A stretch of DNA of 47,228 bases from positions 1 through 47,228 of the forward strand of contig JBFMHI010000008.1 of NCBI GenBank assembly GCA_040753085.1, given 5' to 3'. This DNA is from a bacterium. GTDB lineage: Bacteria; UBA9089; JASEGY01. Under the pieces are notes generated by a model that saw only the letters and a list, made by a program, of their open reading frames with translations, ran no database searches and was not told the origin of the DNA. Shown here piece after piece: positions 20,501 to 26,181 of the stretch. The translations under genes were made by a program, and so were the position numbers. How positions within the stretch are numbered: position 1 is the first letter of the stretch; every line of letters begins with the position of its first letter.

Positions 20501-22171
20501 GTCTTCAGCTCCAATCGGGATGGTGATTATGAGATCTATTGGCTGAAGGTGAACGATCCAGAGCCGCCGACCCAGTTGACCCAAAATACAGCCCAGGATC
20601 ATTCGCCTGCCTTTTCCCCTGATGGCACTCAGATTCTCTTTGTCTCTGATCAGGATGGCAACAACGAGATCTATACTATGGATGTGAATGGCTATGGGGT
20701 TTCCCCCTTAACCTCCACTAACTATCCGGTGGATAACTCTCAGCCGTGTTTTTCCCCGGATGGCGCCAGGATCGCCTTTAGCTCTAACCAAAACGGGAAT
20801 GACGAAATCTATGTAATAGATAGTAACGGCGAAAATCTGGAAAATATAACCAACCGTTCATCGGCTGATATGGATGCCGCCTTTTCGCCCAACGGAAATC
20901 TGATTGCCTTCACCTCTGATCGTGACGGCCACCAGGAGATATATCTTATCAATATCGCCCAGGGGGGAGAGCCGAAGAATCTGACTAACCACTCGGCCAG
21001 GGATATTCACCCATCTTTTGGCCTGGCTGGTTTACCTATGGCTCCGGCAAATCTCTCCCTCCGGAAGGTAGAGGATAGCCAGGTTGAACTCCAGTGGCAG
21101 GATAGATCCATTGATGAGCAAGAGTTTGTCATCGAAAGAAGGATCGAGGGCGGGTCTTACTCTCAGAGAGCGGCGGTCGGTCCTGGGATTACCACTTACC
21201 TGGATTCTGTTACTCCAAAGATCGACTACTGTTATCAGGTTAGGGCCAAAAATGAATACGGCGCCTCAGAGCCATCCAATGAGGTCTGCCTTTCTGACTG
21301 CTGTTTGGCTCCGAATCCACCGGCCGGTCTTTCAGCCGAGGTTGTATCAGACCGCCGGATTAAGTTGACCTGGACTGATAATTCTGATAATGAGAGCCAC
21401 TTTAAGATTGAGCGAAGTAGAAACGGAAACGATTACTACACGCTGTCCGTGGTGGGCGCTAATGAGACTACTTACAATGATTCGGATTTTGACCCGGGGT
21501 CTGACTACTATTACCAGGTCAGGGCGGTAAATGCTCAGGGAGAATCCGATCCGTCAAACGAAGCCTTGGCTAAGGTCGCTCTCCCGCCTCCCACCAATCT
21601 CACGGGGAAGCGTTTATCAGACCGTCAGGTTAAACTAACCTGGCAGGATAACTCGGAAGATCCTGAAGAAGACGGTTTTTCCATTGAAAGAAAGACTGAG
21701 GGGGGGAGGTATGCTGAGTTGGCTGCGGTAGGCCGGGATGAGACCACTTATCAGGACACCGGCCTGGAGGCGGAGAAAGCTTATTATTATCGGGTCAGGG
21801 CTTACGATAATTTGGGCAGGAGGTCAAAACATTCTAACGAGGTTAAGGTGCCACTTTTCTCAGAGGCGTTGCCAGTATCAAATGGTCTTATGGTTTATCC
21901 CAATCCTTTTTTTTATAGGGAACATAACCAGCTTACCTTTGAAGGCGATATTTCAGTCGGCGGTAAGATTTGGATTTATACGCCGGCGGGTGAATTAGCT
22001 CAAACCCTCTCTATTGATACCTTAGAAGATAACAATGCCAATGGGCAAAAGGTGTTTACCTGGATTAATCCAACTAATGAACAAGGCGAGAGACTGGCCA
22101 GCGGCATTTACATTTACCTCCTCAAAGGTCCAAAGGGTAAGGCCATAGGCAAATTGGCAGTCGTGCATTAA
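11549..22171 (+). CDS. Giant secreted multi-Fn3/cohesin protein, 3,540 residues
   Basis: Signal peptide 1-29 (cut near AEAG), then cohesin 1 (31-185) and six Fn3 domains (186-750). Four copies of a paired module follow (about 750-908, 911-1062, 1250-1400, 1491-1645), each a YVCTGWTGTGSVP half and an InlB-B-like half (GWSGDLSG...ANF). A dockerin-like duplicated Asp-rich stretch (about 1064-1104) and a PKD/REJ-like domain (1400-1489) are interspersed. Next come cohesin 2 (1645-1775), two Fn3, cohesin 3 (1967-2099), three Fn3, cohesin 4 (2375-2509) and four Fn3. A six-bladed PD40 propeller (2892-3160; SDRxGxYEIYLM blades), three Fn3 and a FlgD-like tail (3442-3540) end it. I count 18 Fn3. An extended surface fibre or scaffold is the natural inference; no catalytic domain is seen. 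The 11549 ATG is chosen because the signal peptide follows it in frame and GGGGAGG precedes it by 8 bases. Confidence 0.88.
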   Translation: MKIRKPTIIATLFLTLGVIFGLGIGDAEAGVNVTFNPSRTALSPGETFWVTVDVDQVDSPMSSVHLNAVEFDATRLEVKAYEVGDLMTRPGTYVGGYVDNEPNWQGKGYANLLVRESGTSPVGVTGSGSVVKVKFQVRSGVSGTAKIGLTAEPQNPLVSYRIFLKEVSGKEIPVDSITPTTVQIMGPPSPPTNLTATTVSSSQIRLNWTDSSDNEDVFVIERKAPGASSYSEVTTVSANTEEWFDTGLAPNIQYCYRVKARNAVGDSNASNESCATTQDVAPSNPTGLTATSKSTSRIDLAWNDLANEAGYAIQARTATTSFADIDTVSANTTSYSHTGLSTNTTYYYQIRAFNAIGVSGYSSTAEATTYDNPPTAPTGLVLSGVTANKIDFNWTDNSNNEAGFEIERKTETQPSYSLIDTVGAGVTNFSNTGLDPNTHYYYRVRAWSVNIAGDKNWSPYSNAADTTTLDIPPNAPSGLRATPNSSSQITLDWTDNSNNETGFKIERRTAATSFTEIGASSANVNQFIDTGLSPNTIYYYQVRAYNNAGNSGYSNTALATTNDVPPAPPGNLQAAAISDSRIDLFWADNSGNEDGFIIERGSAEGGPFSKVGEVDTGTTTYSNTGLTPRTTYYYRVKAYNGLGHSAPSNVANATTNDTFPAAPSNLSLSDTGIYSLRLNWSDNANNETGFRIERKTAGGAYIPVAEIPAANTTTYLDTGLNPETTYTYRVRAYNGAGNSGYSNEASGTTLPSHYTLTVSSIYGSPAPGVGPHSYASGASVTASVSSPVINGTTRYVCTGWTGTGSVPASGGGTTVTFNITQTSTIAWQWRVEYQLLTAVNNPEWGEISPTSGGWYEADTQVTITATPKTGYTFSGWAGHLSGSTNPASLTMNGPKSVAANFTSGGGPTGQCGLTVVSIYGSPSPGVGTHSYDSGTFLTASVTSPVSGGAGIQYVCTGWTGTGSVPASGADTSVFFNLTQDSTITWNWKTEYYLTTSVNPSGAGGVTPSSGWYKAGETVNLAAVPEGCFTFLGWTGDLSGPTNPSPLSMNGPRSVAANFSGRMCHGADDNCDDQIDNWELLDHIDRWANNQVDNWDLLDAIDIWTRGSGACSAPASVPAFSPPLFRSPPRASSNPQVTVIRTLDCSSETAIGGELAVDVDESNKPKGIIIEEYIPVNWTLISSNPDPDVFNPATGKVSWVFYGSGITDRTITYQVQVGSGSKGFRGQVFYNDPTGTPITRDIEGDTSCEEEVTLTVVSPYDSPSPAAGVHSYSPGTSVTASVTSPVSGPAGTRYVCMGWIGTGSVPSSGSNTSLTFTINQDSTLTWNWKTEYYLTTSVSPAGGGTISPSSGWYESGQSVALTAVPASGYHFSGWSGDLSGMTNPTSLIMSGPKSVTANFNRPPVANAGSDQTVGLGSLVVLDGSLSSDPDGNPLTYQWTQTAGPAVTLSNPTAQKPTFTPLTPDRYHFRLVVNDGQLDSNPDEVIITVTACVNQYALTVSSAYDSPSPSTGTHCYPPGTPITASVTSPVSDGTGVRYVCTGWTGTGSVPVSGPGTSIDFTITQDSTITWHWKTEYQLTTSVNPGGAGTISPAAGWYEEGIILAVKAIPSTGYAFTAWSGDLSGSNSSTSLTMNLPKTITANFQLVQLMVVSLNAPAEVIYDSAFTAAVNINQISSLDHGNIQLDFDSNLFKLLSLDKGSLISGASSISSLSGAWFFFDLPEGPGVSGAGTLMEAKFKAIGPPSSVGKIDISDISLGDAAGQEIVVNSVVGTEVKIKIIDDKPAPPTNLKGEVISLTRIDLSWSDNSTNEAGFEIEQKKGTGGYSWLATISAGVTFYSDQPLSPETTYCYRVRAYNNHGYSDWSNERCATTTEMPPPKPTNLKAAAVSPNQIDLTWNENSANNERGFKVERSLTGGGAGFSQIGEVSANVTVYQDQGLNPKTTYFYRVKAWNNQGDSPYSSEASATTLRETGLKINAPETVVTQASFKAVVEVTAVDDLSLVSFRMSFDPTVLRLISTEAGDLISSLNPTISSTNASGKSTLWINIPGGVSGSGGLVKFGFEAIGAVGDSSRIELDSLMLVDKAGSNIQVDSVRPVQVTITGSPPPSPTNLSVTRFGQNSITLAWQDNAYNETGFILERKTSPYAVIAILPANITTYTDRGLSPGTLYYYRVKAYNDFGESGYSNEVTPTCCPSLPVPPTHLTAAIISSRQVELGWWDNSDNEAGFKIERSLATSGLYSEIAAVPTNVKSYIDTGVSPCISYSYRVKAYNEAGDSDYSNETTITAQGSPESPLGLTGEAVSFTQVNLSWPDSDNEAGYKIERSQKGTSFTQIGIVDANVTSYSDSGLNPEVAYCYRVRAYNECGESNYTNEVCLTTGVMVKVVAPATVSYGTTFEASIEVSHVTSLDILRFKLEFNPSVLQVVPPVNKGTLTSPVVEPMANIQNGEGWLMAIINLPGTAGVSGEGSVAIIEFKAIGTNGAVSELQLPEFNMGDSLTNPIPIGEIIPARVEVIGGPPQSPYNLKATAISETGIELAWQSRPGDKLGFIIEKRKLGETFGELTRLPANVTTYTDSNLESETTYCYQVKAYNNYGESGLSNEACAITPGPLAPPDNLSAAAESSSQIRLNWMDNSTNETGFKIERRKKGSNIWNQIGATPANATTYLDSGLESETTYYYQVRAYEGARHSGYSNEASATTPGSLPAAPDNLRGQEVLHNQIKITWRDNSTNETGFKIEKRTGAAGSFDQIDTVFAGVTVYQDTDVNPETSYYYRVRAYNQGGDSAYSNIVSLQTPPSPPVPPSDLTANAVSSSRIDLFWQDNSLNEDGFKIERRLDLPDNWVQIKKVGAEVNQYHDIEVSHSTTYYYRVRASSDKTGDSEYSNIASVATSPLPEISPVKLAFASDRTGDYEVYLMDDNGGAVTQLTDAPEAQDWQPAISPDGTKVVFVSDREGSYDIYLMGAGGTSLTRLTSDPAEDIEPAFSPDGTQIVFSSNRDGDYEIYWLKVNDPEPPTQLTQNTAQDHSPAFSPDGTQILFVSDQDGNNEIYTMDVNGYGVSPLTSTNYPVDNSQPCFSPDGARIAFSSNQNGNDEIYVIDSNGENLENITNRSSADMDAAFSPNGNLIAFTSDRDGHQEIYLINIAQGGEPKNLTNHSARDIHPSFGLAGLPMAPANLSLRKVEDSQVELQWQDRSIDEQEFVIERRIEGGSYSQRAAVGPGITTYLDSVTPKIDYCYQVRAKNEYGASEPSNEVCLSDCCLAPNPPAGLSAEVVSDRRIKLTWTDNSDNESHFKIERSRNGNDYYTLSVVGANETTYNDSDFDPGSDYYYQVRAVNAQGESDPSNEALAKVALPPPTNLTGKRLSDRQVKLTWQDNSEDPEEDGFSIERKTEGGRYAELAAVGRDETTYQDTGLEAEKAYYYRVRAYDNLGRRSKHSNEVKVPLFSEALPVSNGLMVYPNPFFYREHNQLTFEGDISVGGKIWIYTPAGELAQTLSIDTLEDNNANGQKVFTWINPTNEQGERLASGIYIYLLKGPKGKAIGKLAVVH

Positions 22172-22215
22172 TCTCCCCCTGATCAATTAACTTACCGCTT
22201 TTTTGACTTTTATCC

Positions 22216-22244
22216 TTGACAAAGCTGAGTTAAGGTGGTAGACT
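22216..22244 (+). promoter_or_regulatory. Sigma-70-like promoter
   Basis: TTGACA (22216-22221), 17-base spacer, TAGACT (22239-22244). It lies just before a 35-codon ORF (22256). The next clear gene has its own promoter at 22563. Confidence 0.5.
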
Positions 22245-22255
22245 TAAAACATGTA

Positions 22256-22363
22256 ATGAAAGCGATGGCTATTTTGGTTTCCAGTTTATTTTTGTGGCCA
22301 CCCCCTGCTTTGGGCTTATCGTTACCCACAAATTGGGTAAAAGGATGGGGTAAACAAGGATAA
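22256..22363 (+). CDS. Possible truncated secreted peptide (35 codons)
   Basis: The frame starts MKAMAILVSSLFLWPPPALG, which looks like a signal peptide, and stops after 15 more residues where a CCACGAAGGACACGAAG repeat word begins. It follows a promoter-like site by 11 bases. No clear RBS. It may be the remnant of a secreted-protein gene cut by a repeat, or chance. The rest of the gap 22364-22562 holds only the hairpin at 22460. Confidence 0.25.
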   Translation: MKAMAILVSSLFLWPPPALGLSLPTNWVKGWGKQG

Positions 22364-22459
22364 ACCACGAAGGACACGAAGTAAAACTAAAGAGGGGATT
22401 AAAAGTGCAAGTTTTTTCCTGCGCCTTGTGGGGGCTTGACTTGATGGAATACTATTATT

Positions 22460-22479
22460 CCGTAGATTGAAATCTACGG
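22460..22479. repeat. Short palindrome CCGTAGATT..AATCTACGG
   Basis: 9-base perfect arms around GA, followed by the weaker hairpin AGCCCTGCGGGCT (about 22492-22504). A common type of intergenic palindrome. Function unknown. Confidence 0.6.
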
Positions 22480-22562
22480 CTAAGATACTGTAGCCCTGCG
22501 GGCTTTCATAATGTTTTATTTTAAAATAATGTATTTGATAACCGCACAGGTCGAAAACTTTA

Positions 22563-22591
22563 TTGACTTTAACTATTTAAAATGATACAAT
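22563..22591 (+). promoter_or_regulatory. Sigma-70 promoter of the coiled-coil nuclease-like gene
   Basis: TTGACT (22563-22568), 17 bases, TACAAT (22586-22591), 19 bases before the ATG, with an AGGGAG RBS between. A single-gene transcription unit is likely. Confidence 0.7.
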
Positions 22592-22610
22592 TTTAAAGGG
22601 AGATAAAAGT

Positions 22611-23567
22611 ATGGCTATTTCATTGATAAAGGAAGAACAAGAGCATATTATCAGAGTATTGCCCATATTATTAAAGAAGGATGAGCAATTTAAAACCTCG
22701 CTCTATTCCATCCTAAGTGAGACCTTTGTTAAAAAGGATGACTTTTCTGAGCTTAAGGATATTGTAAGAGAGATTGGAATAAAGGTTTCTGAACTTGCAG
22801 AGGCACAGAAAAGAACAGAACTAAGGGTTAAGGAATTAGCCGAGGCCCAGAAAAGAACAGAAGTAAGGGTTGAGGAATTAGCCGAGGCCCAGAAAAGAAC
22901 AGAACTAAGGGTTAAGGAATTAGCCGAGGCCCAGAAAAGAACAGAAGTAAGGATTGAGGAATTAGCCGAGGCCCAGAAAAGAACAGAAGTAAGGGTTGAG
23001 GAATTAGCCGAGGCCCAGAAAAGAACAGAAGTAAGGGTTGAGGAACTAGCCCAAGCCCAAAAGAGAACAGAGGAAGAATTAAAGGCCCTCAGTAAAGAGG
23101 TAAAAGCCCTTACAGAAGATGTAAAAGCCCTTACCAAGTCCCATGAAGATCTCACTATATCCCATAAAGACCTTGCCAAGAAGGTAGGTGGTCTTGACCA
23201 TACTGTTGGTTTTAGGCTTGAAGATGAATCCTTTAAGGCACTACCAGGTCTCCTTAAAAGGGATATGGGCTTGGAGATTATAGGAAGGCTTAAGAGAGAC
23301 TATATTGAGATAAAGAAGGGGAGATATATAGAGGTGAACATCTTTGGAAAAGGAAAACTGAATGGTAAGGAATACATTATTATAGGCGAAGCAAAGTCCC
23401 AGCTTAAAAGAAGGGATGTTGATGATTTTATAAAACATGGAGAAATGGTAAAGAAATATGTAACTCAGGAACAGATAAGGCTCCTTGTAACCTATCAAGC
23501 CCATCCAAGTGTTCAGGATTATGTTAAAAAAGAAGGAATATCTCTATATTTTTCATATGAATTTTAA
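22611..23567 (+). CDS. Coiled-coil protein with PD-(D/E)XK-like C-terminal domain (DUF3782 type), paralogue 1
   Basis: 318 residues. Conserved N-terminus ([13 protein letters not shown]...ILLKKDEQF) and an [10 protein letters not shown] segment. Then seven 14-residue repeats [11 protein letters not shown](R/E)V/E (about 61-158), encoded by 42-bp DNA repeats (22791-23084), which make a long coiled coil. The C-terminal domain (about 200-318) has the nuclease-superfamily look: YIEVNIFG, then [10 protein letters not shown], where Glu and the E-x-K pair could be the metal-binding and catalytic residues. Such proteins are often carried in many copies in cyanobacteria and candidate phyla; databases sometimes give them a misleading poxvirus-fusion-protein name. 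A DNA-acting role is inferred, not shown. AT-rich, AGA/AGG-rich composition unlike its neighbours. A paralogue lies at 27105-27893. Confidence 0.75.
   Translation: MAISLIKEEQEHIIRVLPILLKKDEQFKTSLYSILSETFVKKDDFSELKDIVREIGIKVSELAEAQKRTELRVKELAEAQKRTEVRVEELAEAQKRTELRVKELAEAQKRTEVRIEELAEAQKRTEVRVEELAEAQKRTEVRVEELAQAQKRTEEELKALSKEVKALTEDVKALTKSHEDLTISHKDLAKKVGGLDHTVGFRLEDESFKALPGLLKRDMGLEIIGRLKRDYIEIKKGRYIEVNIFGKGKLNGKEYIIIGEAKSQLKRRDVDDFIKHGEMVKKYVTQEQIRLLVTYQAHPSVQDYVKKEGISLYFSYEF
22791..23084 (+). repeat. 42-bp coding tandem repeat, seven copies
   Basis: Units of GAATTAGCCGAGGCCCAGAA plus 22 bases, near-identical at DNA level, each coding 14 residues (two coiled-coil heptads). The sequence alternates TELRVK and TEVRVE versions. 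High DNA identity implies recent expansion or a copy-number-variable locus. Confidence 0.9.
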
Positions 23568-23591
23568 ATAAGGAAAAAATTGGCAGAAGTC

Positions 23592-23620
23592 TTGACTTCT
23601 TTAGTTTAGAGAGGTATTAC
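23592..23620 (+). promoter_or_regulatory. Sigma-70 promoter before the PorV-like gene
   Basis: TTGACT (23592-23597), 17 bases, TATTAC (23615-23620), 60 bases before the ATG at 23681. The RBS AAGGGGG lies about 12 bases upstream of the start. Confidence 0.55.
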
Positions 23621-23680
23621 GGATAGAGGGTTTGAATTCATAATCCGAAGTCCGAAATCAAATAAGGGGGATATTTGTAA

Positions 23681-24610
23681 ATGAAGGCCACTGGATTTTT
23701 GAAGGGAGGCATAATTCTCTTAATTACCTTAACTCTTGGGGCGGCGACAGGATGGACGAGTAGTTATGAGAAGGCCGGAACGGCTGGGGCTGTCTTTCTC
23801 AAGAACAGTTTGGGCGTGAGGACAGCCGGCTTGGGCGAGGCATATTGTGGAGTCCCGACTAATCTTGAAACCATTTACCTTAATCCGGCTGGACTGGCCG
23901 GCTTGAACCAGCCGGAATTCGGAGGGGCAATTTATGAGCGTTTCGTAGGCATAAAGCAAGGCTCATTAGCCCTGGCCATTCCCTGGAACCAAAGGACCCT
24001 TGGCTTGGCGGTTATTTACTCTAATTCAGGGGATATAGATGGACGTGATGCCCAGGCAAATCCCACAGGCAGTTTTAATGGAATAGATTATGCCTTTTCG
24101 GCTTCCTTGGCCGGAGGAATGATGAGCCGCCTTTCTTACGGGGTAAGTTTGAAACTAATCAATCTAAAGATCAAGGATGATGCGGCTAATTTAGGATACG
24201 TCCTTGATGTAGGCGGGCTATATCAGACTAACTTAGCCGGTCTTTCCCTGGGCTTTGCCCTTCAAAATCTGGGTAATAAGATAAAGTTTTATGAGGAAGG
24301 GGATGATCTTCCGATGAGCTTCCGGATAGGGGTGGCCTATAATCAGGAGGCTCTGACCCTGGTTTCTGATGTGGCTAAGGTTAAAGATAGTGCCATCTCC
24401 TTAGGATTAGGGGGAGAATATCGGTTCAAAGAGATGCTTGCGGTTCGAGGCGGTTATCACTTAGAGGATGGCCGAGACAATGAGGGATTAAGTTTTGGTC
24501 TGGGTGCCAACTTGGCCCAAGAGACCTATCAAGTTCAATTTGATTACGCTTATATCCCTTACGAGAACCTGGATGACATTCATCGCCTCTCGGCCAAGAT
24601 AAGATTTTAA
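23681..24610 (+). CDS. PorV/PorQ-family outer-membrane beta-barrel protein
   Basis: 309 residues. A signal peptide (about 1-24) leads into the family hallmark GAVFLKNSLGVRTAGLGEAY and YLNPAGLAGL, followed by alternating amphipathic strands, the usual look of UPF0164/PorV-PorQ barrels related to FadL. The final residue is Phe (KIRF), fitting the outer-membrane barrel C-terminal signal. In Bacteroidota, PorV is the shuttle of the type IX system and carries proteins with type-A C-terminal domains. Here the window also encodes three proteins with similar C-terminal domains, which makes a functional link possible but unproven. Own promoter; the MITE (24651-24778) separates it from thioredoxin. Confidence 0.82.
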   Translation: MKATGFLKGGIILLITLTLGAATGWTSSYEKAGTAGAVFLKNSLGVRTAGLGEAYCGVPTNLETIYLNPAGLAGLNQPEFGGAIYERFVGIKQGSLALAIPWNQRTLGLAVIYSNSGDIDGRDAQANPTGSFNGIDYAFSASLAGGMMSRLSYGVSLKLINLKIKDDAANLGYVLDVGGLYQTNLAGLSLGFALQNLGNKIKFYEEGDDLPMSFRIGVAYNQEALTLVSDVAKVKDSAISLGLGGEYRFKEMLAVRGGYHLEDGRDNEGLSFGLGANLAQETYQVQFDYAYIPYENLDDIHRLSAKIRF

Positions 24611-24650
24611 GGTAATATTCAACCAATAGCCGTAACTACTCAGCCACTAA

Positions 24651-24778
24651 GAGCCTATCTCAAAACCTGGGCGCGATGAAAGCCGATAGAAGAGGCAGCT
24701 ACAATTGCCGATGGATAGATGCGCGCCAGTAGTCGCTTCCCTAACGGCCGCGGCTCATATCGGTTTTGGGATAGGCTC
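24651..24778. mobile_element. 128-bp MITE with TAA target duplication
   Basis: Terminal inverted repeats GAGCCTATCTCAAAACC (24651-24667) and GGTTTTGGGATAGGCTC (24762-24778) match at 16 of 17 positions. TAA occurs directly on each side (24648-24650, 24779-24781). The size, ends and TNA target suggest mobilisation by an IS5-group transposase, none of which is in the window. It separates the PorV-like gene from thioredoxin. Confidence 0.85.
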
Positions 24779-24810
24779 TAATCACTAAAAAGAAAGGAGT
24801 ATTTACCCGA

Positions 24811-25140
24811 ATGGGCGGAGAAGCTATTATCGAGGTTACTGACCGCGATTTTGATCAAGAGGTGTTGCAATCTTCTGAATTAGTGCTGGTTGATTTTTGG
24901 GCACCCTGGTGTGGCCCCTGTCGCATGATGACTCCGGTTATTGAACAGATAGCGGCCCAGTATTCAGACCGAATGAAGGTAGGCAAACTGCTTACTGATA
25001 AAAATCAAGCTACCGCCGTAAAATACGGGGTGATGAGTATCCCTACCCTTATTTTCTTCAAGGACGGTAAGGAGGTTGATCGAAGTATCGGGGTTGTCTC
25101 TGCACAAGAACTTAAGGAAAGGATCGAAAAGCTGCTTTAG
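24811..25140 (+). CDS. trxA: Thioredoxin
   Basis: 109 residues, the normal size for cytosolic thioredoxin. The redox site is WCGPCR (about residues 31-36) in FWAPWCGPCRMM, and the cis-proline is in SIPTLIFFKDG. Reduces protein disulfides using electrons from thioredoxin reductase. The usual VDVDEN strand is replaced by KLLTDKNQ, a mild departure before an otherwise standard fold. AAAGGAG RBS about 12 bases upstream of the ATG. Convergent with tsaD; only 12 bases separate the two stop codons, and that spacer belongs to a GGCTGAAG-type repeat. Confidence 0.93.
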   Translation: MGGEAIIEVTDRDFDQEVLQSSELVLVDFWAPWCGPCRMMTPVIEQIAAQYSDRMKVGKLLTDKNQATAVKYGVMSIPTLIFFKDGKEVDRSIGVVSAQELKERIEKLL

Positions 25141-25178
25141 CCTTCTCAGCCTTCAACCTTCGGTCTTCAGCCTAAGAT
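25141..25178. repeat. GGCTGAAG-type repeat invading the tsaD 3' end
   Basis: CCTTCTCAGCCTTCAACC followed by TTCGGTCTTCAGCC on the plus strand has the 7-base GGCTGAA periodicity of the element at 11262-11347 when read on the minus strand. It supplies the last codons (RLKTEG-stop) of tsaD and the spacer to the thioredoxin gene. Confidence 0.6.
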
Positions 25179-26181
25179 TGGCCACGGCATTCAGGTCTAA
25201 CGAGGCGAATTTACCCTGGATATATTTGTAATACGCCACTCCGGCGATCATAGCGGCATTATCAGTGCAGAGGCTGGGGGAAGGGAAGTAGACCTTCATC
25301 CCTCCTTGGGATACTTCGCGGGCCATACTTTCCCTCAAGGCCGTATTAGCCGCTACCCCGCCGGCCAGAATGATAGTCTTAACTTCTTTGAATCGAGCGG
25401 CCTTGATAGTATTTTTTACCAGAACTGAGACGGCTACCCGTTGAAAGCTGGCGGCCATGTCTTTCGGCTCTGTTTCTGGTGCCTTTTTAAGATGATAAAT
25501 AACGGCTGTCTTGAGACCACTAAAGCTAAAGTCAAAGGGATGTTCATCCTTGAAAATAGTCCTGGGCAAAGAGATAGCTTTAGGGTCTCCTTGGTCGGCT
25601 AACTTATTGATAATTGGCCCCCCGGGATAAGGCAAACCCATCACTTTGGCGACCTTATCGAAGGCCTCCCCAGCCGCATCATCTCTGGTCTGTCCTAAAA
25701 GCTCATACCGGCCGTGTCCAGTGATATAAATAAGTTCGGTATGCCCCCCTGAAACGATGAGACCTACCGCCGGAAATTCAATATCCGGATGTTCCAGGTG
25801 AGGGGCATAGAGATGCCCTTCCAGGTGATTGATGCCAATAAGAGGGATTTGTTGGGTAAAGCTAATGGCCTTGGCGGTGGCGATTCCCACCAGAAGGGAG
25901 CCGAGCAATCCTGGCCCATAAGTGACGGCCACCGCATCAAGTTGGTCAAAATCAAGGCCCGCCTGGCTTAAGGCTAATTCAATAATGGAATTTATGGCCT
26001 CCAGATGATGCCTGGAGGCCAATTCAGGCACTACTCCGCCAAATTCCTGGTGAATATCGATCTGAGAAGAGATGCAGTCAGAGAGGATTTCCTTCCCATC
26101 AGCTACCACCGCGGCCGCGGTTTCGTCACAGGAGGTTTCAATGCCTAAAATAATTAGCCTTGGGCCAGAAGCCCTTCCCAA
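25153..26181 (-). CDS. tsaD: tRNA N6-adenosine threonylcarbamoyltransferase TsaD
   Basis: 342 residues (E. coli 337). Transfers the threonylcarbamoyl group to A37 of ANN-decoding tRNAs, with TsaB/TsaE partners that are not in this window. ASKHA fold: GIETSCDETAAAVV at the start, the metal-binding NHLEGHL motif (HxxxH), SGGHTEL, and GGVAANTALRE near the end. The start overlaps the end of porB by 28 bases, so it is probably translated from the por transcript. An alternative start nearer LGIETSCDE would need a non-ATG codon. The C-terminus ends with repeat-derived residues after the conserved DLNAVANLRL. Essential gene in most bacteria. Confidence 0.95.
   Translation of the reverse strand: MGRASGPRLIILGIETSCDETAAAVVADGKEILSDCISSQIDIHQEFGGVVPELASRHHLEAINSIIELALSQAGLDFDQLDAVAVTYGPGLLGSLLVGIATAKAISFTQQIPLIGINHLEGHLYAPHLEHPDIEFPAVGLIVSGGHTELIYITGHGRYELLGQTRDDAAGEAFDKVAKVMGLPYPGGPIINKLADQGDPKAISLPRTIFKDEHPFDFSFSGLKTAVIYHLKKAPETEPKDMAASFQRVAVSVLVKNTIKAARFKEVKTIILAGGVAANTALRESMAREVSQGGMKVYFPSPSLCTDNAAMIAGVAYYKYIQGKFASLDLNAVANLRLKTEG

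Noticed and set aside
22703-23179. Antisense ORF over the coiled-coil repeats
   Set aside because: Mirror frame of the 42-bp repeat; the sense gene has promoter, RBS and conserved ends.
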